A stretch of 64,000 nucleotides of DNA, from assembly GCF_016793595.1 (NCBI RefSeq), contig NZ_JAEULY010000004.1, positions 868,001 to 932,000 on the forward strand, read 5' to 3'. Positions 25,141 through 35,358 of this stretch are shown here, one piece after another (the stretch's first letter is position 1; each line of letters opens with the position of its first letter). The translations under genes were made by a program, and so were the position numbers. Below the pieces are notes generated by a model. The model made no database searches. It saw only the letters and a list, made by a program, of their open reading frames with translations, and was not told the DNA's origin. Source of the stretch: Phreatobacter sp. GTDB lineage: Bacteria > Pseudomonadota > Alphaproteobacteria > Rhizobiales > Phreatobacteraceae.

Positions 25141-25152
25141 CCCTGTCGTCTC

Positions 25153-25192
25153 CGCAATGTTATTTGCTTGCTAACAAACAAATAACATTGCG
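25153..25192. promoter_or_regulatory. 40-bp dyad operator upstream of tetR
   Basis: The arms CGCAATGTTATTTG (25153-25166) and CAAATAACATTGCG (25179-25192) are perfect 14-bp complements around a 12-base spacer. The element is AT-rich in an otherwise very GC-rich region and starts 13 bases before the tetR ATG. It would be the autoregulatory operator of the TetR repressor and cover its promoter. Confidence 0.75.
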
Positions 25193-25349
25193 AGGCAGTG
25201 GTCAATACGGGTTTTCACCGAGCTGGCATGGTCGCGCGCCAGCACCCGCGCGAGCCCGCGTCAACGAAACCGGGAGAACTGGCGCAATCCGACGTGTCAG
25301 ACCGCCTGATCCCTTGAAACCGACCGGCCAGCGAGGCATAGGCTCATTC

Positions 25350-26399
25350 ATGCGCGGTCCCATCGCTGCCCCCGCCTCGCGGGTGAATCTCAAGCGTCTC
25401 GCCGATGCCGTGGGCGTGCACCCCTCGACCGTTTCACGCGCGCTCGATCCGGCCAAGCGTCATCTCGTCGCCGAGGATGTCGCCGAGCGCATCGTCCAGG
25501 CCGCCCGCGAACTGGGCTACCGGCCGAACCCCCTGGCGGCGAGCCTCAGAACCCGCCGGTCGCGGCTGGTCGGCGTGCTGGTGCCGGACATCACCAATCC
25601 GGTCTTCTCGCCGATCATTTCCGGGATTGCGGCGGTGCTCGGCGCCGAGGGCTACTCGACCATCGTCGCCGATGCCGGACAGGAGCCGGAGCGCCGGCTG
25701 ACGCTGATCGACGACCTCATCGCCCGGCAGGTGGACGGGCTCGTCATGGCGACGGTGAGCCGCGACGATCCGAGCCTCGAACATTGCCTCGCGCAGGGCG
25801 TGCCGGTGGTGCTGGTCAACCGCGCCGACGATCACGACCGCGCCTCGGCCGTCGCTTCCGACGACATGAGCGGCATGCAGCTCGCCGTCGCGCATCTCGC
25901 CGGCCTCGGCCACCGCGCCATCGGCCATCTCGCCGGCCCCGCCCTGCTCTCGACCGGTCATCTGAGGCGGCTCGGCTTCGAGGTCGCCATGGTGGAGAAC
26001 CGGCTCCCGGTGCTCCCGGGCGCCATCGTCGAGGCACGCGCCTATGACCGCGACGAAGGCGAGCGGGCGACACTCACGCTCCTCAAGGCCGTGCCGCAGA
26101 TCACCGCCATCGCGGCGTCCAACGACCTTCTGGCGCTCGGCGCCTATGCGGCGCTGAAGAGCCTCGGCAAGGAGTGTCCGCAGTACATTTCCATCGTCGG
26201 GCACAATGACATGCCGCTGGTGGACATGGTCCACCCGCCGCTCACCACGGTCAGGATCGGCCCGCGCGACATGGGCTGCGAGGCGGCGAAGCTGTTGCTG
26301 GAGCGGATGAGCGGCGCGACCGGCGCTGTCAGGCGCGTCGCGCTTCAGCCCGAACTCATCGTGCGCGCCTCGACCGCGCCGCCGCGCAAGTCCGCCTGA
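25350..26399 (+). CDS. LacI-family transcriptional regulator
   Basis: This 349-residue repressor has an N-terminal LacI helix-turn-helix (VNLKRLADAVGVHPSTVSRAL) with hinge ERIVQAARELGYRPNPLAASLRT, then a periplasmic-binding-protein-like effector domain beginning SRLVGVLVPDITNPVFSPII. The ATG at 25350 lacks an obvious ribosome-binding site, but it places the helix-turn-helix normally; the frame is open to 25119. It is convergent with the DUF3830 gene, three bases away, and probably regulates the DUF3830/MocA pair. Confidence 0.9.
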   Translation: MRGPIAAPASRVNLKRLADAVGVHPSTVSRALDPAKRHLVAEDVAERIVQAARELGYRPNPLAASLRTRRSRLVGVLVPDITNPVFSPIISGIAAVLGAEGYSTIVADAGQEPERRLTLIDDLIARQVDGLVMATVSRDDPSLEHCLAQGVPVVLVNRADDHDRASAVASDDMSGMQLAVAHLAGLGHRAIGHLAGPALLSTGHLRRLGFEVAMVENRLPVLPGAIVEARAYDRDEGERATLTLLKAVPQITAIAASNDLLALGAYAALKSLGKECPQYISIVGHNDMPLVDMVHPPLTTVRIGPRDMGCEAAKLLLERMSGATGAVRRVALQPELIVRASTAPPRKSA

Positions 26400-26402
26400 G
26401 GA

Positions 26403-26813
26403 TCAGGCCTGCTCGAAGCGGATCGGGTGCGCGCCCTTGTAGAGCACCTGACGGCCGAGCGGGTGGACGTTCTCGAGGCCCTCGGTGATCGTCATGAAGT
26501 GGTTGCCGGCGAGCTGGCCGGCCTTGGAGGCGAAGCAGACCGGCCCGTAGGCGAGCAGGATCTCCGTCTCGCTGACGCCGCCGGGATAGAGGATGAGCTG
26601 GCCGGGCGCGGGGTAACTGGTGGCGTTCTCGTAGCCAACGCCGAAATCGAGATCGCCGAGCGGCATCCAGACGCCCTCGCCGCTCCAGCGCACGTGGACG
26701 ATCTCGCTGACGAAGGGCATCGCCTTCATGAAGGCCGCGCAGGTGGCGGGGGCCGCGTCGATCTCGAACTTGGCGCGGAAGACATGCTCGCCGGCGGTGA
26801 TCTTGATGTTCAT
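26403..26813 (-). CDS. DUF3830 family protein (cyclophilin-like fold)
   Basis: This 136-residue protein matches the DUF3830 family, whose members have a cyclophilin-like barrel. Conserved blocks are VRWSGEGVWMPL, YENATSYPAPGQLILYPGG, SETEILLAYG and GNHFMTI. No enzymatic role is established; genes of this family often sit with amidase, hydantoinase or transporter genes. GGAG lies 8 bases before the ATG at 26813, which is preferred over longer frames. It is divergent from the MocA gene, sharing a 170-base promoter region. Confidence 0.82.
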   Translation of the reverse strand: MNIKITAGEHVFRAKFEIDAAPATCAAFMKAMPFVSEIVHVRWSGEGVWMPLGDLDFGVGYENATSYPAPGQLILYPGGVSETEILLAYGPVCFASKAGQLAGNHFMTITEGLENVHPLGRQVLYKGAHPIRFEQA

Positions 26814-26983
26814 GGAGTGCTCCGGAAATCGCGTCCCGACAAGTGCATGGCCGGCGGAGCGGGCGCAAGAGCCAATCCGCCTGCGAAACTCCCGCATGCC
26901 CGGGAGCGGCTGCCGCGACGGCCATGTTTGCGGCACAAGGAATGGGAAGCCGCGCGAAGACGCGGGCATGAGGGAGATGCACC

Positions 26984-27994
26984 ATGAAGCGCCTGCGCGT
27001 CGGCATTATCGGGCTCGGCAATGCGGTGGAGCCGCATGCGAAAAGCCTTCTCGACCTGAGCGATCGCGTGGAGGTGGTGGCCGCCGCCGCGCGGACCGCC
27101 GAGCGCGCGCGGGCCTTCGCCGCCCGGTTTCCGTTCCCGACGACATCGGACATCGACGCGGTGATCGCCGACCCCTCGATCGATGCGCTGTGGATTCTCA
27201 CGCCGCCCAACTCGCATGTCGAACTGGCGAGCCGCGCGGCGGCGGCCGGCAAGCATGTGCTCTTGGAAAAGCCGCTCGACATCACGCTGGAGCGCGCCCG
27301 CGCCATCGTCGCGGCCATGCGGCAGGCGAAGCGGACGCTCGGCGTGACGCTGCAGCACCGCTTCCGGCCGGCAACGCTCCGGCTGAAGGAGATCGTCCGT
27401 TCCGGCGCCCTCGGCGAGATCGGCGCGGCGACCTGCATCGTGCCGTGGTGGCGGCCGCAGAGCTACTACGACCAGCCCGGCCGCTGCACCATGGCGCGCG
27501 ATGGCGGCGGCGTGCTGATGACGCAGGCGATCCACACGCTCGACCTGTTCCGCTCGCTGGTCGGCGACATCACGGTGACGGCCGCGACGGCGGCCACCAC
27601 GAAGGTTCACCGCATGGAGACCGAGGATTTCGCCGCGGCGCTGATCCGCCTCGGGAACGGCGCGCCCGGCATCATCCAGGCGACGACAGCGGCCTATCCC
27701 GGCGGCGAGGAGCGCATCGAGATCATGGGCACGAAAGGGACCGCCTGGCTCGCCGGCGGCAATCTGAAGGTCGCCTACCTCGACGGGAGTGAGGAGATCG
27801 TGCGGCAGGAAGGTCCGACCGGCGGCGGCGCCAATGTCATGGACTTCCCCCACGATTGGCATCTGAACCTGATCACCGATTTCCTCGACGCCATTCGCGA
27901 CGGGCGCGACCCCATCGTCTCGGGCGAGGAGGCGCTGAAGAGCCAGGAACTGATTGGGGCGATATTGGCGAAGGCGGGGTGGTCAGCGCGGTAG
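26984..27994 (+). CDS. Gfo/Idh/MocA-family oxidoreductase
   Basis: This 336-residue NAD(P)-dependent dehydrogenase has an N-terminal Rossmann domain (VGIIGLGNAVEPH, with the glycine motif slightly altered), the EKP signature in GKHVLLEKPLDI, and a C-terminal alpha/beta domain with GGGVLMTQAIHTLDLFRSL, the histidine of which is the usual catalytic residue. Members oxidise sugars, inositols or related polyols. GAGGGAGATG precedes the ATG. The LacI regulator two genes upstream supports a sugar-type role; this is inference. Confidence 0.88.
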   Translation: MKRLRVGIIGLGNAVEPHAKSLLDLSDRVEVVAAAARTAERARAFAARFPFPTTSDIDAVIADPSIDALWILTPPNSHVELASRAAAAGKHVLLEKPLDITLERARAIVAAMRQAKRTLGVTLQHRFRPATLRLKEIVRSGALGEIGAATCIVPWWRPQSYYDQPGRCTMARDGGGVLMTQAIHTLDLFRSLVGDITVTAATAATTKVHRMETEDFAAALIRLGNGAPGIIQATTAAYPGGEERIEIMGTKGTAWLAGGNLKVAYLDGSEEIVRQEGPTGGGANVMDFPHDWHLNLITDFLDAIRDGRDPIVSGEEALKSQELIGAILAKAGWSAR

Positions 27995-28021
27995 GGGCGG
28001 TGACCGATAAGCTCGCCGGCT

Positions 28022-28186
28022 GCGATCATTCTCCCCTTGTGGGAGAAGGTGGCGCCGCATAGCGAGAGGCGAACGCATCTCGCGTACGCTCGATGCTTCT
28101 GCGCCGGATGAGGTGCGATGCCGCACCCCTCACCCGCCCGCTGACGTGGGGACCCTCTCCCACAAGGGGAGAGGGATGCGATCACG
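28022..28186. repeat. 165-bp element with inverted CTCCCCTTGTGGGAGA ends
   Basis: The left end (28022-28050) contains CTCCCCTTGTGGGAGA and the right end (28153-28186) its inverted counterpart, CTCCCACAAGGGGAGAG, each flanked by a GCGATCA-type hexamer-plus. Each end is also a self-complementary hairpin. Non-coding elements with these ends are common between genes in Rhizobiales. It carries no ORF and separates the mocA and fadJ-like genes, which are convergent. Confidence 0.7.
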
Positions 28187-28244
28187 TCCTGCCTTATCGG
28201 GAAGCGGCACTAGGCCGGGCGAGGAATAGGGCGCGAGCAACCTC

Positions 28245-30314
<2,070 letters not shown>

Positions 30315-30361
30315 GGGACAGCTTCCTGATTTCGGATCGGACGAATGGGTGAGGATGGGGC

Positions 30362-31153
30362 TTAGCGCGGGCGCTGGCCGGCGAAAGGCAGCGTCGAGGA
30401 CAGGCCGCCATCGACCGGGAAAGCCTGGCCGTTGACGTAGCTCGCCTCGTCGCTGGCGAGGAACAGCGCCATGGCGGCGATCTCCTCTGGCTGGCCGGGA
30501 CGGGTCAGCGGGTTGAGCTGGCCGAGCTTGCCTTCCGTGCCGCGCTCGCGGGCATGGTTGAAGATCGGGGTGGTCATGCCGGTCTCGATCAGGCCGGGGC
30601 AGACGGCGTTGACGCGCACGCCCGAGCCGTAAAAGGCGTTGGCGGTCGTCTGGACCAGGCTGATGACGCCGGCCTTCGATGCCGAATAGGGCGAGCCGCC
30701 GGCATTGGCGCGGAGCGCGGCGACCGAGGCCGTGCAGACGATGGAGCCCTTCCCCTGCTTGATCATCAGCGGCGCGACGTGGCGGATGGCAAGGAAGGGC
30801 CCGATCAGGTTGACCCGCAGGATCTCCTGCCACTGCTCGACCGTCTGTTCGAAGAAGGGCGTGAGGCCGCCGGATATGCCGGCATTGGCGTAGATGGCGT
30901 CGATGCCGCCGAACTCGGCTACGGCCTTCTCGACATAGGCTTTGACGTCGGCCTCGCTGCCGGCATCGGCCGCCGTTGCGACAGCCCTGCCGCCGGCCTT
31001 GCGGATTTCCTCCGCCACGGCCTCGACCTTGTCCTTCTCGCGATCGACGCAGAGGACGGCGGCGCCTTCGCGCGCGAACAGGCGCGCGCTCGCGCGGCCG
31101 ATGCCGCTCGCGGCCCCGGTGACGATGGTGCGCTTGCCTTCGAGCCTTGCCAT
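30362..31153 (-). CDS. SDR-family oxidoreductase
   Basis: This 263-residue classical SDR has [15 protein letters not shown], and the catalytic Ser and Tyr-Lys in [22 protein letters not shown]. The aspartate in LCVDRE after the second strand favours NAD over NADP. It precedes the FadJ-like gene by 48 bases and follows a hydrolase gene by about 25, suggesting a shared transcript of lipid-related enzymes. Exact substrate unknown. Confidence 0.88.
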   Translation of the reverse strand: MARLEGKRTIVTGAASGIGRASARLFAREGAAVLCVDREKDKVEAVAEEIRKAGGRAVATAADAGSEADVKAYVEKAVAEFGGIDAIYANAGISGGLTPFFEQTVEQWQEILRVNLIGPFLAIRHVAPLMIKQGKGSIVCTASVAALRANAGGSPYSASKAGVISLVQTTANAFYGSGVRVNAVCPGLIETGMTTPIFNHARERGTEGKLGQLNPLTRPGQPEEIAAMALFLASDEASYVNGQAFPVDGGLSSTLPFAGQRPR

Positions 31154-31178
31154 GGCGTTCTCCCGGATATCGTTCTGG

Positions 31179-32135
31179 TTATGGGGCGGCCGCGTCCCAG
31201 CCCGCGATCACCGAGCGGATCAGGGTCACGAGCGCCAGCGGCTGGTCGATCAGCACATGGTGCCGCGCCTTCGGAATCTCGATGAACATGGTGCCCTTAG
31301 GCGCGGTGGCGCGCACGAAGGCCTTGATCTCGTCGGGGAACAGGACCGAGTCGGAGCCCCAGGTGATCGCGAGGCGGCACTTCGCGCCGGCCAGATCGAC
31401 CGAGGAGTCGTTGCGCTTCAGCCGCGACCACATGAACGGGTCGAAACGCCAGGTCCAGCCGCTGGAACCGTCCGGCTTCGCGACCTCGCGCAGCGAATGA
31501 CGGGCAATATAGTCGACGATATAGAGGTTCTCCGCCGCCTGCGCCGGCATCAGGCGGAAACGGGCCAGCGCATCGACGAAACTGTCGTAGAGGACCGTGT
31601 CCCGCGGCGGGCGCGACGGCGGCCTGTCGATTTCCCGCTTGGCGCGCATCTCGTTGGAGAGGAACGGCGAGTCCACCGTGATCAGCCCGCCGATGCGCTC
31701 GCCGAACCGCGCGGCGAAAGCCATGGCCGGGAAGCTGCCGAAGGAATGGGAGACGACGACCGGCTTGACCGGCCCCTCGTCGAGCCCCGTCGCATCAAGG
31801 GTCGACAGCATCTCGGCGCAGAGCAGGTCCATCGAATAGGCGTCGCGCCAGTCCGAGCCGCCCATGCCGGACCATGACGAGGCGACCACGCGATGGGTCT
31901 TCGCGAAGAAGGGCGCGAGGTAGCTCCACCAGTCGGCATGGGCCGAGCCGCCGTGCAGCATCAGCAGGCCCGGCTTGCCGCGCTCGCCCCATGCCAGAGT
32001 CTCGATGGTCACGCCGGCGCCCTGATGCGACGAGCGCTCCGGCTGAACCGCGATGGCCTCATCGAACCAGGCCGGCGCTGGTGGTTTTTCGCCATGGAAG
32101 GGCACCAGCGGCGCTGGCTTCGGTTCGGCTGCCAT
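31179..32135 (-). CDS. Alpha/beta-fold hydrolase
   Basis: This 318-residue hydrolase has LMLHGGSAHADWW (oxyanion), the nucleophile elbow SHSFGSFPAM and a C-terminal histidine in KARHHVLIDQP; the acid is probably in TWGSDSVLFPDE. An in-frame TTG at 32168 would add 11 residues; the ATG at 32135 is preferred, although neither has a good ribosome-binding site. It lies between a GST gene and an SDR gene, all on the minus strand. Likely an esterase or thioesterase. Confidence 0.8.
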   Translation of the reverse strand: MAAEPKPAPLVPFHGEKPPAPAWFDEAIAVQPERSSHQGAGVTIETLAWGERGKPGLLMLHGGSAHADWWSYLAPFFAKTHRVVASSWSGMGGSDWRDAYSMDLLCAEMLSTLDATGLDEGPVKPVVVSHSFGSFPAMAFAARFGERIGGLITVDSPFLSNEMRAKREIDRPPSRPPRDTVLYDSFVDALARFRLMPAQAAENLYIVDYIARHSLREVAKPDGSSGWTWRFDPFMWSRLKRNDSSVDLAGAKCRLAITWGSDSVLFPDEIKAFVRATAPKGTMFIEIPKARHHVLIDQPLALVTLIRSVIAGWDAAAP

Positions 32136-32262
32136 CGGATCGTCTCGGCGTCTTGACGTTAACGGCAAGCATTCATCCGCCGCCGGACGGCCGCAATAGG
32201 CCGAACGGACGGCGGAACGCTGCCCTGCCCATCGGCGGAGGACGTCCCGCCGCGGCTCCGGA

Positions 32263-32949
32263 TCAGCCGGATTTCTTCGCCAGATGCTTGAACATGACCG
32301 CGCGGGCCTCGTCGTCCATCTGTGCCTTGAAGGTGAACTTCTCCTTCAGCGCCACGGCGCGCTCGGCCGCCGGCCGGGCACTGATCTCGTCGAGCAGCCG
32401 CTTGAGGTTCGGGTAGTTCCGCCAGGCGTCGTCGCCGAGAATGAAGGGCACCATGCGGGCCCAGCCCCACAGCGCCATGTCGACGATCGAATAGGCGCCG
32501 CCGACCATGTAGGCGTTCTGCGACAGGTGCTGCTCGACCACCGCATAGTGCCGGTCGGTCTCGAACTGATAGCGCGTATGCGCGTAAGGCACCGGCTCCG
32601 GCGCGAAGTGCTTGAAGTGCACAGCCTGACCCGAATAAGGGCCGATGCCGGTGGCGACGAACATCAGCCAGGACAGCAGTTCGCCGCGCGCCTTGGGATC
32701 GTTCGCGGGGATGAACTTGCCGGTCTTCTCGGCGAGATAGAGCAGGATGGCGTTGGAATCGAAGACGACGGCGTCGCCGTCGACGATGGCCGGCACCTTG
32801 CCGTTCGGATTGATCTTCAGGAACTCGGGCGAGAACTGGTCGCCCCTGCGCGTGTCGATGGCGACGGGCTCGTAGGGAAGGCCCGCCTCCTCCAGGAACA
32901 GCGCGACCTTGGTCGGGTTCGGCGAACCGTTGAAATAGAATTTCAGCAT
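32263..32949 (-). CDS. Glutathione S-transferase family protein
   Basis: This 228-residue GST has a thioredoxin-like N-domain with FYFNGSPNPTKVALFLEEAG and the glutathione-binding NPNGKVPAIVDGDAVVFDSNAIL, where the Ser in DSNA contacts the gamma-glutamate. The helical C-domain follows, with SIVDMALWGWA. The serine in GSPNP is the likely catalytic residue. It resembles YfcG/YghU-type disulfide-bond oxidoreductases. It lies between the M20 peptidase gene and the hydrolase gene on the same strand. Confidence 0.9.
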   Translation of the reverse strand: MLKFYFNGSPNPTKVALFLEEAGLPYEPVAIDTRRGDQFSPEFLKINPNGKVPAIVDGDAVVFDSNAILLYLAEKTGKFIPANDPKARGELLSWLMFVATGIGPYSGQAVHFKHFAPEPVPYAHTRYQFETDRHYAVVEQHLSQNAYMVGGAYSIVDMALWGWARMVPFILGDDAWRNYPNLKRLLDEISARPAAERAVALKEKFTFKAQMDDEARAVMFKHLAKKSG

Positions 32950-32973
32950 GGATGTTTCCTCGGGGGCGTTCGA

Positions 32974-34392
32974 TCAGGCGGCCGACATGGTGAGCGGCGG
33001 GCCGACATCGTCGGGAATGGGGCAGATGTAGGGATTGGCGCGGGTGCGGGCGGCAAGGTCCGCCTTGGCAGCAGCCATGAGCGCGGGGTCGGTCAGCACG
33101 GCAGCGCCGGTGGCTGCCATGGCCTTCGCCACCTGCACCATCGCCTTGTGAGCGGCCGGCATCTTGCCCTGCGCCACGATCTGCCAGGTGTGGAATGGCG
33201 TGCCGACGGCAACGGTGGGCGCATGGGCCTGCACGGTCGGCACGACCCAACTGACATCGCCGACATCGGTCGAGCCGATCAGCGGGTTGCGCTTGGCGTC
33301 TTGCGGAACCGTGAAGTCGGCCAGCGGGCGGTCCCCCGGCTCAAGCCCGATCGTGTGATAGACGCTGGCAATATCCTGCGGCGTCAGCGTGCCCTGGATC
33401 TCGCGGGCGAAGGTCTGATCGGCATCGTCGAAATGCGGCGGGCCGAGATCTTCCAGAATGCCCTGCAGCGCGTTTTCCAGCGGCGTGTTGCCAACGATAT
33501 TGGAGACGGCGCTGACGATCTTCATCTCCATCTTCGTCTCGGTCATCAGGGCGGCGCCCTCGGCGATCTTGCGCACGCGGCCGACCAGTTCGAGCATGCC
33601 CGGGAGATCACGCGCCCGGATGGAGTAGCGCACCCGCGCATGCGCCTGCACGACGTTCGGGGCGATGCCGCCGGTGTCGAGCAAGGCGTAGTGGACGCGC
33701 GCATCGGACGGCATGTGCTCGCGCATGTAGTTGACGCCGACATTCATGAGCTCCACCGCATCGAGGGCCGAGCGGCCGAGGTGCGGCGAGGCGGCGGCGT
33801 GCGAGGCCTTGCCGGTGAAGATGAAATCGGCGCGGGTATTGGCGAGGGAGAGCGGCGGGGCGACCTCCCACCACGACGAGGGGTGCCAGGTGATGGCGAC
33901 GTCGGCATCCTTGAACGCGCCCGAACGCACCATGAAAGCCTTGGCCGCGCCACCTTCTTCCGCCGGGCAGCCGTAATAGCGCACGCGGCCGGGCAGGCCC
34001 GTCTCCGCCAGCCAGTTCTTCATGGCCGTGGCGGCGAGAAGGGCGGCCGAGCCGAGCAGGTTGTGGCCGCAGCCATGGCCATGGCCGTTCGTCTCCATGG
34101 GGCGATGCTCGGCGACGCCCGCCTCCTGCGAAAGGCCCGGCAGCGCGTCATATTCGCCGAGGAAGGCGATGACCGGGCCGCCCTCGCCCGCCTCGCCCAT
34201 GACGGCGGTCGGAATGCCCGCGACATTCTCGGTGACGCGGAAGCCTTCGGTGCGAAGCTGGGCCGTGTGCTCGGCGCAGGAGCGCACCTCGGTGTAGCAG
34301 ACCTCCGGCATGCCCCAGACGCGGTCGGAGAGTTCGATCAGCCGGTCCTTCGCCGCGTCCACCTGCCGCCAGAGATCGTTGCGATTGTCCAT
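32974..34392 (-). CDS. M20-family amidohydrolase (AbgB / p-aminobenzoyl-glutamate hydrolase-like)
   Basis: This 472-residue zinc-type amidohydrolase is close to the AbgB branch of M20D. Metal-site segments are AFLGEYDALPGLSQ, NGHGHGCGHNLLGSAA and the GCPAEEGGAAKAFMV glutamate pair; a dimerisation insert occupies about 185-310. Such enzymes cleave aminoacyl or aminobenzoyl amides. GAGGG precedes the ATG at 34392 and beats the start 10 codons upstream. AbgA-like or AbgT-like partners are not present. Confidence 0.87.
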   Translation of the reverse strand: MDNRNDLWRQVDAAKDRLIELSDRVWGMPEVCYTEVRSCAEHTAQLRTEGFRVTENVAGIPTAVMGEAGEGGPVIAFLGEYDALPGLSQEAGVAEHRPMETNGHGHGCGHNLLGSAALLAATAMKNWLAETGLPGRVRYYGCPAEEGGAAKAFMVRSGAFKDADVAITWHPSSWWEVAPPLSLANTRADFIFTGKASHAAASPHLGRSALDAVELMNVGVNYMREHMPSDARVHYALLDTGGIAPNVVQAHARVRYSIRARDLPGMLELVGRVRKIAEGAALMTETKMEMKIVSAVSNIVGNTPLENALQGILEDLGPPHFDDADQTFAREIQGTLTPQDIASVYHTIGLEPGDRPLADFTVPQDAKRNPLIGSTDVGDVSWVVPTVQAHAPTVAVGTPFHTWQIVAQGKMPAAHKAMVQVAKAMAATGAAVLTDPALMAAAKADLAARTRANPYICPIPDDVGPPLTMSAA

Positions 34393-34483
34393 GATGCCCT
34401 CGTCGCTTCGCGAAGGCGGCATATCAGCGCGCGGGGGCGGGAGAAGTCCAGCGCGGCATGTGCATGGATGATCACATCAGGCT

Positions 34484-35296
34484 TCAGTCGGCGAAACGCG
34501 GGGCGCGTTTTTCCATATTGGCCTTCACCGCCTCGACCTGGTTGGCGCTGCCGAGCAGCTTCTGCTGTTCGACCGATTCCATCAGGAGACCGTCAGCGGG
34601 GCTCGACACATTGGCGGCGTTCAGGAGGCGCTTCGCCGCGCGGACGGCATCCGGGTTCTTCGCCGCGATGTCGCGTGCGGCAGCCAGCGCCGCGGCGCGC
34701 GGGTCGGTCTCGATGCGGGTGACGAGCCCGAGCGCCAGCGCCTCCGCCCCGGCGACGATGCGGCCGGTATAGGTCAGGTCGCGCACGACATCGTCGCGGC
34801 AGAGATGACGTAGAAGCTGGGTGCCGGCGACGTCCGGCACGAGGCCCCACTTGATCTCCATGACCGAAAGCTTGGCGTCGGCCGTGGCGAAGCGCATATC
34901 GGCGCCGAGCGCCACCTGAAGCCCGCCGCCCAAAGCGACACCATGGACGGCGCAGATGACCGGCACGGCAAGCTCGCGCCAGCACCACGCCGCCATCTGC
35001 GGCCGGTTGGCGATGCCGTGCGTGCGGGCGACGAGATCGCGCAGCGAAGCCTCGCCGCCGGACTGCATGGCCTGAAAACTCTCGAAGTCGAGGCCGGCGC
35101 AGAAGGCCCGGCCCTCACCTGAGAGCACCGCCGCGCGCACGCCCTTCGTCTCGTTCACGAGGCGCGCCGCCTCGATCAGCGCATCGAACATGGCGGGGTC
35201 GAGCGCGTTCATCTTGTCGGCGCGATCGAGGCGGATGTCGGCGACGCCGTCCGCGATGGTGACGGCGATGCGGTCGCGGATGCGCGTGGCGGTCAT
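34484..35296 (-). CDS. Crotonase / enoyl-CoA hydratase-family protein with one catalytic Glu replaced
   Basis: This 270-residue crotonase-fold protein has the oxyanion glycines in AFCAGLDFESF and HGVALGGGLQVALGADMR, and SVMEIKWGLVPDVAGTQLL. By alignment with classical hydratase, the first catalytic glutamate (GGGxEL) is a glutamine here (GGGLQV), while the second (MEIKWGL) is kept. It may therefore catalyse isomerisation or another CoA reaction rather than hydration. A GGGAG precedes the ATG at 35296. The ycaQ-like gene lies upstream on the same strand. Confidence 0.85.
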   Translation of the reverse strand: MTATRIRDRIAVTIADGVADIRLDRADKMNALDPAMFDALIEAARLVNETKGVRAAVLSGEGRAFCAGLDFESFQAMQSGGEASLRDLVARTHGIANRPQMAAWCWRELAVPVICAVHGVALGGGLQVALGADMRFATADAKLSVMEIKWGLVPDVAGTQLLRHLCRDDVVRDLTYTGRIVAGAEALALGLVTRIETDPRAAALAAARDIAAKNPDAVRAAKRLLNAANVSSPADGLLMESVEQQKLLGSANQVEAVKANMEKRAPRFAD

Positions 35297-35358
35297 TGGC
35301 GTTGTCTCCCTGCCGCCATTGTGGGAGCGGCGTGCAGGAGAATGAAGCCGGCCGTTCG

